A DNA stretch of 33,000 nt from assembly GCA_022821385.1 (NCBI GenBank), contig JAJEDR010000044.1:1-33000 (forward strand). The letters are read 5' to 3'. Made by a program: the position numbers and the translations under genes. This DNA is from Rhodothermales bacterium (GTDB lineage: Bacteria; Bacteroidota; Rhodothermia; Rhodothermales; Bin80). Under the pieces are notes generated by a model that was not told the DNA's origin, made no database searches, and saw only the letters and a list, made by a program, of their open reading frames with translations. Positions within the stretch are counted from its first letter, which is position 1; each line of letters opens with the position of its first letter. Of the stretch, positions 16,649 to 27,146 are shown one piece after another.

Positions 16649-18069
16649 GATTTTTTGCAGGCCTAACATTGCTCGTACTGCTCTCGGGCTGCCGCATGGA
16701 AGAACCAACGAATTTTGTATTCATTCTGGCAGACGACCTGGGTTATATGGACGTTGGTGCTTACAATCCCGACACTTTTTACGAAACCCCCAATATTGAC
16801 AGGCTGGCGGCCGAGGGCATACGTTTTACACAGGGGTACGCTGCTGCTCCTGTCTGTAGTCCGACACGAGCCAGTATAATGACCGGGTTTTATCCTGCCC
16901 GGATGGCAACAACGGATTATTTTGGAGCTCCCCAACCTGATCGCGTATCCAGGCACTGGACGCGCAACAAACCGCTGCTCCCTGCAAGGTATGAACCCCA
17001 GTTACCGCATGAAGAGGTTACTTTAGCCGAGGCGCTGTCGGCCGCGGGGTATGCGACCTTCTGGGCAGGCAAGTGGCATTTAGGGCATGAGGGATCGTAT
17101 CCAGAAGATCACGGCTTTGCAATTAACAGAGGCGGTTGGGAGCGAGGTGGACCATATGGACGGGGGAAATACTTTGTACCCTACGACAATCCCAGGTTGG
17201 AGGATGGGCCGGAGGGGGAGCATTTGCCAGCACGGCTGGCCGCAGAAACGGTTAAGTTTATCGCGGAGAACAGGGAACAGCCGTTTCTAGCTTATCTATC
17301 GTTCTATTCGGTGCACACGCCACTTGTGGCGAGGGCCGACCTTGAAGCCAAGTACAATGCCAAGCCTGCCGCCCCAACGACATGGGGAATAGAGGGCCAG
17401 CGTCAGGTGCGACAAACACAAAATCATGCCGTTTATGCGGCTATGGTCGAAGCTATGGATCAAGCCGTTGGCACGGTACTTGCAGCATTGGATGAACTGG
17501 ATCTTGCACGGAACACCGTAGTGATCTTTACGTCAGATAACGGCGGCCTATCGACCTGTGAGGGACATCCGACGAGCAATCTGCCATTGCGGGCCGGTAA
17601 GGGATGGCTCTACGAAGGGGGTATTCGTGAGCCGTTGCTCATGCGCTGGCCAGCGCTCCTAGCGGGGGGCAGGGTTGAAGATACACCGGTGACGAGCCCG
17701 GATTTTATGCCTACGTTATTACAAATTGCCCGGCAGCCGGAACCGGACTTCACCGACGGCGTCGGCTTGTTGCCCTTGCTTCTCGAACGTCGGGCGCCCA
17801 AGCGTGATCTATATTGGCATTATCCACACTATGGTAATCAGGGTGGGAGCCCCGGGAGCGCCGTGCGACGTGGTGACTGGAAACTTATCCGATTTTACGA
17901 AGATGGAAGAGAAGAACTGTATAATCTCGCCGATGATGTAGCGGAACTGCATGATCTGGCGTCTATTCATGAAGAAACAGTCAATGAACTTTCGGGAGCG
18001 TTGGATACATGGTTGGCGCAGGTGAACGCACGTATGCCAACTCCAAATACCAATGCGACTGTAGAATAG
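16645..18069 (+). CDS. Lipoprotein sulfatase (type I, formylglycine-dependent)
   Basis: A 474-residue sulfate-ester hydrolase. The N-terminus is a lipoprotein signal with lipobox LLSGC, so C16 is lipidated and the enzyme anchored in the envelope. Catalytic features are intact: metal ligands ADDLGY (D30, D31), the modified-cysteine motif CSPTR (C71), GKWHLG (K143, H145), SVHTP (H224), TSDNGG (D298, N299) and K319. C71 must be converted to formylglycine by FGE or an anaerobic maturase; neither gene is in this window. The family (arylsulfatase A/N-acetylgalactosamine-6-sulfatase-like) acts on sulfated glycans or arylsulfates; the substrate is not readable. It overlaps the EcsC gene by 4 bp and precedes clpX by 9 bp. 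Confidence 0.94.
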   Translation: MRFFAGLTLLVLLSGCRMEEPTNFVFILADDLGYMDVGAYNPDTFYETPNIDRLAAEGIRFTQGYAAAPVCSPTRASIMTGFYPARMATTDYFGAPQPDRVSRHWTRNKPLLPARYEPQLPHEEVTLAEALSAAGYATFWAGKWHLGHEGSYPEDHGFAINRGGWERGGPYGRGKYFVPYDNPRLEDGPEGEHLPARLAAETVKFIAENREQPFLAYLSFYSVHTPLVARADLEAKYNAKPAAPTTWGIEGQRQVRQTQNHAVYAAMVEAMDQAVGTVLAALDELDLARNTVVIFTSDNGGLSTCEGHPTSNLPLRAGKGWLYEGGIREPLLMRWPALLAGGRVEDTPVTSPDFMPTLLQIARQPEPDFTDGVGLLPLLLERRAPKRDLYWHYPHYGNQGGSPGSAVRRGDWKLIRFYEDGREELYNLADDVAELHDLASIHEETVNELSGALDTWLAQVNARMPTPNTNATVE

Positions 18070-18078
18070 TCTTTAGCC

Positions 18079-19344
18079 ATGGAAAACAACGGGGACGGCG
18101 GGCGACTTAAATGCTCGTTTTGTAATCGTACAAGCGACGAGGTCAACTCTCTTGTCGCAGGACAGGATGTGTTTATCTGTGATCGATGCATTACAGATGC
18201 CCGAGTCATATTGGACGACGGCAGTGCTCCAGAAAAGGAACCGCTACCGCATCGCAGAAAACGGCGGAGGAAACAGCTGACGCCCAAGCAAATCAAGGCC
18301 GCCCTGGATGAACATGTGATTGGGCAGGAGCGCGCTAAAAAGACTTTAGCCGTTGCTGTATACAACCACTATAAGCGCGTGGAATCAAAGGATTTCATGC
18401 CGAATTTCATGGACGTTGAGTTGGAAAAATCAAATGTTCTGCTTTTGGGGCCGAGTGGAACAGGGAAAACATTACTTGCGCGTACGCTAGCGAGGATATT
18501 GGAGGTGCCATTTTCGATTAGTGATGCGACCACACTCACCGAGGCAGGTTATGTAGGGGAGGATGTAGAGACGGTTATATCCAATCTGCTGGGGGCAGCG
18601 GATTTTGAGGTTGAACATGCACAACGTGGGATCGTCTTTATTGATGAGCTAGACAAGATTGCGCGAAAGAGTGACAACACATCCATCACGAGGGATGTAT
18701 CGGGAGAGGGCGTGCAGCAGGCGTTACTCAAGGTGATTGAGGGAACGCTAGCGGCGGTTCCCCCCAAAGGCGGACGCAAGCATCCAGAACAAAATCTGGT
18801 CCAGGTTGATACGGGCGGGATACTCTTTATTTGCGGTGGCGCATTCGAGGGACTCCCGGAAATCATTGCACGCAGACTCAACGTGAACAGGATCGGCTTT
18901 ACATCCGTGGAGAAAAAACGTTACGAAAAGTCGGATTCCGAGGTGCTGCAGTTTGTGGAACCGGATGATCTGATGCAGTTTGGGTTGATTCCAGAATTGA
19001 TTGGACGTTTACCGGTTACCGCCACGCTGGATACTTTATCAGAAGAGGAAATGATGCGCATCCTTACGGAGCCCAAAAATGCTATAGTGCGACAGTATCA
19101 GAAGCTGTTTGCACTTGATGGGATTAAGTTGGTATTTGATGAATCTGCACTGCGTGGTATTGTAGCGCGTGCGCTTGACTTGCGTACAGGGGCACGTGGA
19201 TTGCGCAGTATACTTGAACAGTCGATGTTGGATATCATGTTCGAGATTCACAGCTTAAGCGATGTTGGCGTCTGTCGTATAACAGAAGATACGATCTTGC
19301 TGGGACGATCCCCCATCTACGAAAAGCGTAAAGCCTCGGCCTAA
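18079..19344 (+). CDS. clpX: ClpX, ATP-dependent protein unfoldase
   Basis: AAA+ unfoldase that recognises tagged proteins and feeds them to ClpP. At 421 residues it is a normal length. Features in order: four-cysteine zinc domain (C12, C15, C34, C37), Walker A GPSGTGKT near 123-130, pore loop EAGYVGED, Walker [10 protein letters not shown] near 189-197, RKH loop in GGRKHPEQ, ClpP-docking IGF loop in VNRIGFTS, and sensor-2 TGARGLRSI near the C-terminus. No clpP or trigger-factor gene is adjacent, unlike many genomes; here it lies between a sulfatase and outer-membrane assembly genes. The gap to the next gene is only 6 bp, so it probably heads or joins the envelope operon. Confidence 0.98.
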   Translation: MENNGDGGRLKCSFCNRTSDEVNSLVAGQDVFICDRCITDARVILDDGSAPEKEPLPHRRKRRRKQLTPKQIKAALDEHVIGQERAKKTLAVAVYNHYKRVESKDFMPNFMDVELEKSNVLLLGPSGTGKTLLARTLARILEVPFSISDATTLTEAGYVGEDVETVISNLLGAADFEVEHAQRGIVFIDELDKIARKSDNTSITRDVSGEGVQQALLKVIEGTLAAVPPKGGRKHPEQNLVQVDTGGILFICGGAFEGLPEIIARRLNVNRIGFTSVEKKRYEKSDSEVLQFVEPDDLMQFGLIPELIGRLPVTATLDTLSEEEMMRILTEPKNAIVRQYQKLFALDGIKLVFDESALRGIVARALDLRTGARGLRSILEQSMLDIMFEIHSLSDVGVCRITEDTILLGRSPIYEKRKASA

Positions 19345-19350
19345 ATCGTC

Positions 19351-21549
19351 ATGAGGGGCCTGCTCGGGCTCACCCTCCTGTGGGTCGTGTCGATACCACT
19401 GGTTTGGGCACAGTCTGATCTTCTGGACGTAGACCAAAACACGGTAGTGCGGCGTGTGGCGTTCAGTTACACCGATGCAGATCGTTATGTCCGCCAGTTT
19501 ACCGTTTCTGAGTTGCGGGCAGTGACCGCCACCCGTGCAATCCCGAGACGCTTTTGGTTGCAGCGGCTGCTGGGACGGGCCGAAACAGAAGACTACAGGC
19601 TCAATCCCATTGAGCTGCAGCGGGATGTGGTTCGCCTACGTGAGGCCTTCAGGGAGGCAGGTTACCTGCACACCTATGTGGATTATGGGACCTCCACGCT
19701 GGACAGAGCATCCAACACAGCCTCGATCCGATTCAATGTTACCCAGGGTCCTCCCGTGATCATTCAGGATGTCGGGTTTTACTCAGAAGCAGGATATCTA
19801 GCACAGAGTCTAAATCCAGAGTCGCGCGCGGCGTGGATTGATTTTCGGGATCGGACGAGCTTTGAAGTCGGCGATATTTTTACACATTTCGGGAGCGTGC
19901 AGATTGAGGATGCGGTACTGAGTTGGCTGAAAGATCGGGGATATGCCTTTGCCGAGATGAATACCTCGATCAGCATTGATTCAGTCTACAATGCAGCAGA
20001 TATCGGCTTTTTTGTGGATGCCGGGCCTCTCGGTTATATTGACAACATCGAAATCAGCGGTGCCCCCGGGATTAGCCGGCATATAGTTCACCGGGCGTTG
20101 TCGCTTAAGCGTGGCGATCTGTTTTCGCAGCGGGCTTTGATTGACGGTCAGCGCGCCTTGTTTTCCCTGGGACTGTTCAGTGTTGTGCAGGTGGATACAC
20201 CGCCGCAAGTGCGTGACAGTACGGTGGACGTTCTGATTAATTTGCAGCGTGCACGTCCCCGGCATATTTCTGCAGAAACCGGTTATCACCAACGTCAGGG
20301 GATCATCGGTGAAGGTCGCTGGATACACCGCAATTTCCTGGGAGGGGCGCGGATACTAACCCTCTCTGCCCAGATGCAGACCGGTCTATTGGCGACGGCC
20401 GGGGTTGGAGCATCAGCGGGGCGCCTGGCCCGTGGGGCCGTTGCGCTGACGCAGCCTCACCTGGGGGTGAGTTCGCTGCGCGGTATCCTGGAGCCGTTCA
20501 TCCAGTTTGAGCGGGATCCTCTTGCCGGCGAATCTTCAAACTTCTTTGAATTCAATAGGCGGGAGTACGGAGTTTCTACTACATTCATATACGGTCTGGA
20601 GCAAACTCGCGTATTGAGCCTGCGGTACAGTCTAAGCCGCACGACCAATTTTACGGCGAATCTCTCAGAGGATGCTTATGATAAGAGCGTACTATTCTTG
20701 GGTGGGACAGTAGGTTGGGCCGACAATTTTTTGCGTCCCACTCGCGGGCTGCTCTTCCAGCCGACTATAGAACAGGCGGGTCGTATTGAGTCATGGCTTG
20801 GTACACGGCCATTTGGTGTGAATTATTTCAAGCTGCAGTTACAGATGGCGGCGTATGCTCCTCTAACCAGGACGATTAGTTTTAGCGGACGAATAAAAGC
20901 GGGTCGGATCTGGCCCGGAGATGCAGAAACCAGGACACTCTACAGCGCGGATGGTTTCCACACGATTGACACGCAGTTTTCGCAGCCTCTCGAAAACCGC
21001 TTTGATCCTCTAAGATACTATATAGGTGGTGCGGACGACGTGCGGGGATGGAGCACCGGTCTGGCAGGTCCAAAGGCTATTCGCACAGATGAATTGGCTG
21101 GCGATAGGTTAGCTTCGACAGGGGCAGTGTACGAGCCAATTGGCGGGTTGGCCCGTTTAGCGGCCAGCGCAGAGGTACGTTTTCGCTTGGTCGGGAAGTG
21201 GTACGGGGCTACGTTCGTGGATGCGGGCGCAGTTTCGACCCAAGAAGTAGAAAACTGTAGAGGGCAACTTTACGAAGACGTCGACCTGACACGACCGGTA
21301 ACGGTTCAGTGTGGGTTCGGGGATACTGGAAAAATTAGACTTAGTGATTTTAAGATGGGGGCGGGTGTAGGTCTGCGTTATGATACTCCAATCGGGTTTA
21401 TCCGCTTGGATCTTGCAGCCAAGCTAAACCCTGACCCGCTCGATTTCCAGTCAGCTGCAAATGCTTTGGATGCTGCAATAACTGGGGAGGAAAATAGGAA
21501 TCCATGGTATCGCTTTAATGTCCACTTCAGCATCGGGCCGGCGTTTTAG
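19351..21549 (+). CDS. BamA/TamA family outer-membrane protein (Omp85)
   Basis: A 732-residue Omp85 protein. Signal peptide MRGLLGLTLLWVVSIPLVWAQ (cut near residue 21); about three POTRA domains across residues 50-330, the last ending at VDVLINLQRARP; then a 16-strand-type barrel finishing in FNVHFSIGPAF with a terminal Phe. The loop-6 lid-lock motif appears as GADDVRGW (VRGW instead of the commoner VRGF/VRGY). Being immediately followed by tamB, with a 32-bp overlap, makes TamA-like the best reading: it would be the outer-membrane anchor for the TamB bridge, inserting barrel proteins or supporting lipid export. Its length also fits a second BamA paralogue; a tree is needed to decide. Confidence 0.9.
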   Translation: MRGLLGLTLLWVVSIPLVWAQSDLLDVDQNTVVRRVAFSYTDADRYVRQFTVSELRAVTATRAIPRRFWLQRLLGRAETEDYRLNPIELQRDVVRLREAFREAGYLHTYVDYGTSTLDRASNTASIRFNVTQGPPVIIQDVGFYSEAGYLAQSLNPESRAAWIDFRDRTSFEVGDIFTHFGSVQIEDAVLSWLKDRGYAFAEMNTSISIDSVYNAADIGFFVDAGPLGYIDNIEISGAPGISRHIVHRALSLKRGDLFSQRALIDGQRALFSLGLFSVVQVDTPPQVRDSTVDVLINLQRARPRHISAETGYHQRQGIIGEGRWIHRNFLGGARILTLSAQMQTGLLATAGVGASAGRLARGAVALTQPHLGVSSLRGILEPFIQFERDPLAGESSNFFEFNRREYGVSTTFIYGLEQTRVLSLRYSLSRTTNFTANLSEDAYDKSVLFLGGTVGWADNFLRPTRGLLFQPTIEQAGRIESWLGTRPFGVNYFKLQLQMAAYAPLTRTISFSGRIKAGRIWPGDAETRTLYSADGFHTIDTQFSQPLENRFDPLRYYIGGADDVRGWSTGLAGPKAIRTDELAGDRLASTGAVYEPIGGLARLAASAEVRFRLVGKWYGATFVDAGAVSTQEVENCRGQLYEDVDLTRPVTVQCGFGDTGKIRLSDFKMGAGVGLRYDTPIGFIRLDLAAKLNPDPLDFQSAANALDAAITGEENRNPWYRFNVHFSIGPAF

Positions 21550-24500
21550 TAAACGCTGGTTGATAGTGCTCGGAATTGTGCTCATACTTGGGGTTGTGCA
21601 AACTCCATGGGGTCTGGGTACGGCAGTACGTTGGGCATTGTATGCCGGCAGGGTGGATATTGCGTTTGAGTCTCTGCACGGGTTCTGGATGCATTCACTT
21701 GAAGTACGCGGACTTGAGGGCAGTATAGGGGCAAACGGCATTCGCGTGGATACAGCACGCGTACGGCTTTCTGTGGGAAAGTTGTTCACTGGCCGTCTTC
21801 ATGCGAGGTACGTAGAGCTGAGTACTCCCGCACTGCAACTCGCCCACACATCATCCGTGTCGAATTCCATGCCGGATTCCGTATCGGGTGCTGAGACTGC
21901 AGATGAAATTGATTTGGGCGCGGGCACCTCGCTGTTGATTGATGCCCTTCGCATCAATGGCGGCAGTTTTAGTTTGGGAGATGAATTGGTTAATATTTCT
22001 GACATTGATTTGCGGGGAAGCATATCACCGGATGCGTTTCAGGTGGATACAGTGTATGGGGAAGTGTCGTGGCAGGATGTCCGCATGCGATTCTTTTCTG
22101 TTGCCCGGATGCAGCTTGATCACGGCGTATTGGAATTAGATACCCTTGCATTTAACGGCTCGGGGTCAAACATCGGAATTCATGGACAAGTTGGGAAGCA
22201 AACTGAATTGGAAGTGGCTGCAGAACCGCTTTCGACTACTATTCTTCGTCCACTGTTACCCACTATTGCAGAGGATCTGGTAATAGGTGCACAGCTCACG
22301 GGAGGGGTAGATTCATTGTATCTGGCACTTGACGCTGAATCCTCGACCGGGTCTGAATTAAGACTGCGCGGAGGCACGCGATTCGGAGCTCCGTATATGA
22401 ACCTGGATACATTGCAGTTTGAACGCCTGGATCCAGTAAACCTGTGGCCCGGAATAGCGGGGGAGCTGACGGGGTCTATTCATGGTCATGCAGGCGGTGC
22501 ATCATGGGATTCGCTTAGTGGCGACATACAAGTTGCGATTGAGGCGGGAATGTTGGCTAATATCCCGATAGAGTCAGTGAATCTGACAGGAACATTGGTA
22601 GCAGGCAATGCCATGGTCGATTTGAACTCTAGACTGGCTTCGGGCTCATTAGCTCTCTCTGGCGAGGTTCGTCCTTTTCCGGCCAATGGACAGCTCACCG
22701 GTCAATTCAGGAACATCAACACGCGCGCTCTGGAACCCGCACACAGCAGTGATTTGAATGGTGACCTGAACTTATCCTGGGACAGCACGATGATAGGTCG
22801 CGTAGCGTTCTCACGAGGGCAAATAGGGCGGCTGGATGTGACAGGTGGAGAGCTGCGGCTGCTAGCGGAAAACAAAAGAACGGAATTAGCGGCGGCAGTC
22901 AATGCTGATTCCTCATGGGTCAAACTGGAGCTTAGTAGTCAGGAATCTGGAGTTGCAGGGAAGCTCAACATGCATGAATTGAATGTATCCGCATTAATGA
23001 ATCAGGAGGATGTAGAGTCTAGCCTCAGTCTTGATGCTGAGCTGACTACCAACTGGCCTCCGGATAGTGTAGCTGTTCACGTAGATTTGGCACCATCTTC
23101 CTGGGGGCAAGTGCCGATTGTCGATAGCTATGTGGAAATGGTGCTGCAGGGTCTGGATTTGGATATGCGAGGGCAAGTGGAGTTTCCATCAGGCCGCATT
23201 CTGGTCCAGGGCAACACGAACTTCGGCATAAGCCCGCCCAGATGGTCCTTAACACAGGGACAGATTGAGGGTGTGAACCTGTCTGATCTGGGAGTAGATT
23301 TGCCCACAGAACTGAATGCTCAACTGAAGCTCTCTGGTAACGGGCTTAGGAATGTTGATGGAGAATTGACTGTAGCGCCATCTATTGTGCGTGACGAATC
23401 TGTTGCTGGTGGAATAGTCTCGCTTGATATGGCGGACGGAGACGCCGTGATAGACGGGCGTTTGCTGATAGGATCGGGAGGGTTGGATGTCCGTGCTATT
23501 CTACAGCCATTCGCCTCCGCACCGACCATAGATCTGACAGGAAGTGCATTCGAACACATTAATCTGGGGCCGCTTCTTGGTCTGGATTCGTTGGCGACGC
23601 AACTTACAGGACGCGTAGACCATGCGTATTGGGGAAACTCAGGGGAGGTCGTATTGACGCTGGAATCCTCAACCGTGAATGCACTGGCAGTTCGTGAAGG
23701 GCAGGTGCACGCTCAAGCATTTGGAGATACGCTCGAGATGATGGTATCGGTTGCATTGGATGATGGATATATTCAGTTGGATAGCGTCCATGTGGCGCCT
23801 GGTCCCGCATATGTGGCGCGGGGTGCGGTTCGGAATTTATCGCTGCAGGATCTTGGCCTGTTGGATGCACAGTTGACGGGTTCCTTTGATGTTGCTGCCG
23901 CAGGCAGTACGTTCCAGGCAATGACGGTACATCATGCAAGCATCGCAGCCGGAGGTACGGAGATTGGTGAAGTACAGTTCGACCGGTTGAATATCGCGGG
24001 GGCCATGAAGGACGGAAAGGTAAGTTTGAGAGATTTTGACTTATCCAGTAACGCCGGATGGCTGCGTGCAGAGGGAGAGGTTGCACTTTTGGGGGGATCA
24101 TCGGACACATTACGATTCAGTGGGGGAATCGTCAATGCAGCCCCGCTCGCCGACTGGACTGGGGGCGAGCCGGTATCTGGTGCGCAGACAGATACCCTCT
24201 GGGGACAGATGATGCATCATATGGATACGCTTCGATGGGCCGCTGGGGTCACCGTTGAGCCCATGACATGGAAAACCGTGCGCGTACTTCAGACCTCTGG
24301 TTACGCGGAGGGTACAATGTTGGATTTCAAGCCAAGGATTAGTCAAGCGGAAATTAACATTGAACGGGCCTCTGTTCCCAACCTGGCCGCACGGCAGGCG
24401 TGGTTGCGATTAGACGGGCAACAGAGCAATCTTGGTTATCAGGCACGCATCGGCGTAGATGATCGTCGGTCACTCTTCATGGAGGGGGGAGTTGATTTTT

Positions 24501-26383
24501 CGGAGCGTCGCGGTGTCCTGGAGCGGTTAGATATGTATCTGAACGACGACGAGTGGCATCTCGGGGTGCCCGCGGAAATATTGGCCGAAGAAGGCATACG
24601 AATCCGATACTTCCTACTGGAAAGCGAGGACCAGGAAATCACGCTGGACGGTATCCTCAACCCGGATGGGGAGCAGCGTTTGGGGCTCAGTCTTTATAAT
24701 GTTGATCTAGCCCCTTTCACGGATATTTTCGGATTCCCTGGTTTGGGGGGGCTAGCGTCTGCAGATCTATTCTTCCATGGGTCGGCAACAGCTCCAGAGT
24801 TGGAAGGTTCACTGAGTCTGATCGTGAACTCAGATGGTGAGCGTGTGGGGGATGTGTCTGCCCGTATCGGTTATGCAAATAATGGTTTGAACACAGATGC
24901 GCAGTTTACGCATGTAGACGGCAGTACGCTTTCCATGTCAGGTCTGTTACCGTTTGATCTCAGGCTTAAAAAACAGGAAGAGGTATCCTTTCCAGAAGCG
25001 TCAATGTCACTTCAGGCGGATCGCTTCAATATCGGATGGATCAACCCTTTTCTAGGCCAGGAAGAGATCGGTGATATCCGGGGCAAGCTAACGGCGGATG
25101 TGGGTATTTCCGGCTCCCGAAGTGCACCCGATATGACAGGTGAGTTCAGACTTTCCGATGGATACGCTGAGTTGCCACAGCTCGAGATTACTCCTACGGC
25201 TTTCCAATTGGAAGCAGTTCTGGTGGGTAACACAGTCGATGTTCAAAGGCTGAGTGCCGAGAGCGGGCGTGGTACGGCGCAGGGGCATGGTCAGGTAACT
25301 CTGACAGAACCGGGCCAAGAAGATCTGGATATGATAGTGGAGCTTGAGGATTTTCGCGTTGTGAATACATCCCCCTATGCAGCGGATGTCACTGGTTCGC
25401 TGGCGTTTGGTGGCACGGTACGCCGCCCCGTACTTACCGGTCATATAGAGATGGCGAATGCAGTCATTCGGCCACAGGATGTGCCTGTAGGCCTATCAAA
25501 CGGTATGATCCACTTCACCGAAACGGATCTCCAGATGTTAGAGCAGTACTTTAATATCAGGGCGAGTGTCTGGGATACAACAACATACTCGCTGGTTGAT
25601 GCGCTTACTATGGATATATCTGTCGGTATTCCCGGAACTGTACGCCTTCACAGCTTGCAAAACCCGGAAATGAATGTACTGCTCAGCGGATCGGTCGCAC
25701 TGTATAAAGAGCCTTACCAGGAGCAGGAGCTTCAGGGTACGGTGAGTATTGTACCGGAGCTCAGCTATTTGCGGCAGTTCGGTAGACGTTTCGATATTCG
25801 TCGAGGTCGGGTGTCGTTTGCCGGACCAGCCACGAACCCGTTTTTTGATCTCCAGGCGGCGTTGGATATTCCAAATAGAAGTGGGCGGGACGCACCGGTA
25901 ACGATTCTTCTGGATGCGTCTGGCCTATTGCAGGAGCCGGAGTCCCTGGTACTTGAGCTGCGCAGTGAACCCGTGCAACTGGATCGCGCAGACATGATAT
26001 CTTATATGGCAACGGGGCGTCCGGCAGCTGATGCATTTCAATTAGGGGGAGGCAGTGCACTTCAGAGCGGCGGAGATCTGGCTTTGCGTCAGTTGTCAAG
26101 CCTGGTCGCAGGTGCGGCGGGGGCAGGATTGGGGCTAGATGTCGTACAAATTGACCCGGAAGCCGCGGGCGGAGTGACCGTAACCGCCGGCAAATATGTA
26201 TCCCGTAAACTGTTTGCTTCCGTAAAATGGCCGATCACCAAAGAGTCGACCACGACAAGCACTACGATTGAAAGCAACAAGGAATTGGTCATTGAGTACG
26301 CGCTGTACCCATGGCTTCTGGCCCGCATGCGTGGGGATGCCGGGGCGGTGGGGCTTAGTCTGCTGTATCAGTACACCTGGTAG
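21518..26383 (+). CDS. tamB: TamB, inner-to-outer membrane bridge protein (DUF490)
   Basis: A 1621-residue AsmA-like/TamB protein. One N-terminal membrane helix (about 13-32, RWLIVLGIVLILGVVQTPWG) anchors it in the inner membrane. Residues about 40-1480 are repetitive beta-strands expected to form a long hydrophobic taco-shaped groove spanning the periplasm. The C-terminal DUF490 domain contains the typical ATGRPAADAF, a Gly/Ala-rich LVAGAAGAGLGLDVVQI, KYVSRKLFASVKWP and a final LSLLYQYTW that docks with an Omp85 partner. TamB proteins carry phospholipid and assist outer-membrane protein insertion. The start at 21518 overlaps the Omp85 gene by 32 bp; the stop abuts the mlaE ATG with no gap. 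Longer than the E. coli protein (about 1260). Confidence 0.94.
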   Translation: MSTSASGRRFSKRWLIVLGIVLILGVVQTPWGLGTAVRWALYAGRVDIAFESLHGFWMHSLEVRGLEGSIGANGIRVDTARVRLSVGKLFTGRLHARYVELSTPALQLAHTSSVSNSMPDSVSGAETADEIDLGAGTSLLIDALRINGGSFSLGDELVNISDIDLRGSISPDAFQVDTVYGEVSWQDVRMRFFSVARMQLDHGVLELDTLAFNGSGSNIGIHGQVGKQTELEVAAEPLSTTILRPLLPTIAEDLVIGAQLTGGVDSLYLALDAESSTGSELRLRGGTRFGAPYMNLDTLQFERLDPVNLWPGIAGELTGSIHGHAGGASWDSLSGDIQVAIEAGMLANIPIESVNLTGTLVAGNAMVDLNSRLASGSLALSGEVRPFPANGQLTGQFRNINTRALEPAHSSDLNGDLNLSWDSTMIGRVAFSRGQIGRLDVTGGELRLLAENKRTELAAAVNADSSWVKLELSSQESGVAGKLNMHELNVSALMNQEDVESSLSLDAELTTNWPPDSVAVHVDLAPSSWGQVPIVDSYVEMVLQGLDLDMRGQVEFPSGRILVQGNTNFGISPPRWSLTQGQIEGVNLSDLGVDLPTELNAQLKLSGNGLRNVDGELTVAPSIVRDESVAGGIVSLDMADGDAVIDGRLLIGSGGLDVRAILQPFASAPTIDLTGSAFEHINLGPLLGLDSLATQLTGRVDHAYWGNSGEVVLTLESSTVNALAVREGQVHAQAFGDTLEMMVSVALDDGYIQLDSVHVAPGPAYVARGAVRNLSLQDLGLLDAQLTGSFDVAAAGSTFQAMTVHHASIAAGGTEIGEVQFDRLNIAGAMKDGKVSLRDFDLSSNAGWLRAEGEVALLGGSSDTLRFSGGIVNAAPLADWTGGEPVSGAQTDTLWGQMMHHMDTLRWAAGVTVEPMTWKTVRVLQTSGYAEGTMLDFKPRISQAEINIERASVPNLAARQAWLRLDGQQSNLGYQARIGVDDRRSLFMEGGVDFSERRGVLERLDMYLNDDEWHLGVPAEILAEEGIRIRYFLLESEDQEITLDGILNPDGEQRLGLSLYNVDLAPFTDIFGFPGLGGLASADLFFHGSATAPELEGSLSLIVNSDGERVGDVSARIGYANNGLNTDAQFTHVDGSTLSMSGLLPFDLRLKKQEEVSFPEASMSLQADRFNIGWINPFLGQEEIGDIRGKLTADVGISGSRSAPDMTGEFRLSDGYAELPQLEITPTAFQLEAVLVGNTVDVQRLSAESGRGTAQGHGQVTLTEPGQEDLDMIVELEDFRVVNTSPYAADVTGSLAFGGTVRRPVLTGHIEMANAVIRPQDVPVGLSNGMIHFTETDLQMLEQYFNIRASVWDTTTYSLVDALTMDISVGIPGTVRLHSLQNPEMNVLLSGSVALYKEPYQEQELQGTVSIVPELSYLRQFGRRFDIRRGRVSFAGPATNPFFDLQAALDIPNRSGRDAPVTILLDASGLLQEPESLVLELRSEPVQLDRADMISYMATGRPAADAFQLGGGSALQSGGDLALRQLSSLVAGAAGAGLGLDVVQIDPEAAGGVTVTAGKYVSRKLFASVKWPITKESTTTSTTIESNKELVIEYALYPWLLARMRGDAGAVGLSLLYQYTW

Positions 26384-27145
26384 ATGCGCTTCATCACAAA
26401 TACGCTTGAGCAGGTCGGGGCCATTTCGGCGTTCGCGGGAACGTTCTTTGGACAGTTGTTTCGGCGTCCTTTTGAGGGGCGGGAGTTGATCAGGCAGATG
26501 GATGAAACCGGCGCGAAGAGCCTTGTTCTGGTGTTGGTTACAGGTTGCTCAATTGGGATTGTGCTTTCCATGCAAAGCCGCGGAACGTTGGCACGGTTCG
26601 GGGCGGAAGCAGTACTTCCCAACATGTTGGCATTATCAGTGATTAAGGAGATCGGCCCAGTGATCACCTCGCTGGTCCTTGCAGGGCGTCTGGGCGCTGG
26701 AATAGCTGCTGAACTGGGATCCATGCGTGTAACTGAGCAGATTGATGCGCTGGAGGTAGCTGCACTACAACCCTTCAAGTATCTCGTCGTTACCCGGGTT
26801 CTAGCCTGTGTAGTGATGTTTCCGCTCTTGACGATTGCCTGTGACATTGTAGCGCTTCTTGGTGGATATGCGGAATCGTTGCTGTCAAGTGATCTGGACT
26901 ATCGATTATTTGTGGATCAGGCATTTTCGAGCTTACGTCTGTCAGATGTGATTTTTTCTACGGCGAAGACGAGTGTTTTCGGGTTTCTGGTTTCTATTGT
27001 GGGCTGCTATTCTGGGTATTACGTCCGCGGAGGCACCCGTGAAGTTGGGCAAGCTGCCATGCGTGCGGTAGTTATCGGATCACTTCTTGTGCTTGTGGCA
27101 GATGTTCTAATGGTTCGCCTCTCGCTAATTCTATTTGGAGGCTGA
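26384..27145 (+). CDS. mlaE: MlaE family ABC transporter permease
   Basis: Inner-membrane permease of the Mla phospholipid transporter. The 253-residue length is typical, with about five or six hydrophobic segments. Family hallmarks are visible: GCSIGIVLSMQ, the cytoplasmic coupling region VIKEIGPVITSLVLAGRLGAGIAAELGSM in parts, MRVTEQIDALEV and a final LVLVADVLMVRL helix. It directly follows tamB (the TAG at 26381-26383 is immediately before the ATG). It partners with the MlaF ATPase encoded next and with MlaD. Direction of lipid movement is not determined by sequence. Confidence 0.96.
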   Translation: MRFITNTLEQVGAISAFAGTFFGQLFRRPFEGRELIRQMDETGAKSLVLVLVTGCSIGIVLSMQSRGTLARFGAEAVLPNMLALSVIKEIGPVITSLVLAGRLGAGIAAELGSMRVTEQIDALEVAALQPFKYLVVTRVLACVVMFPLLTIACDIVALLGGYAESLLSSDLDYRLFVDQAFSSLRLSDVIFSTAKTSVFGFLVSIVGCYSGYYVRGGTREVGQAAMRAVVIGSLLVLVADVLMVRLSLILFGG

Positions 27146-27146
27146 T

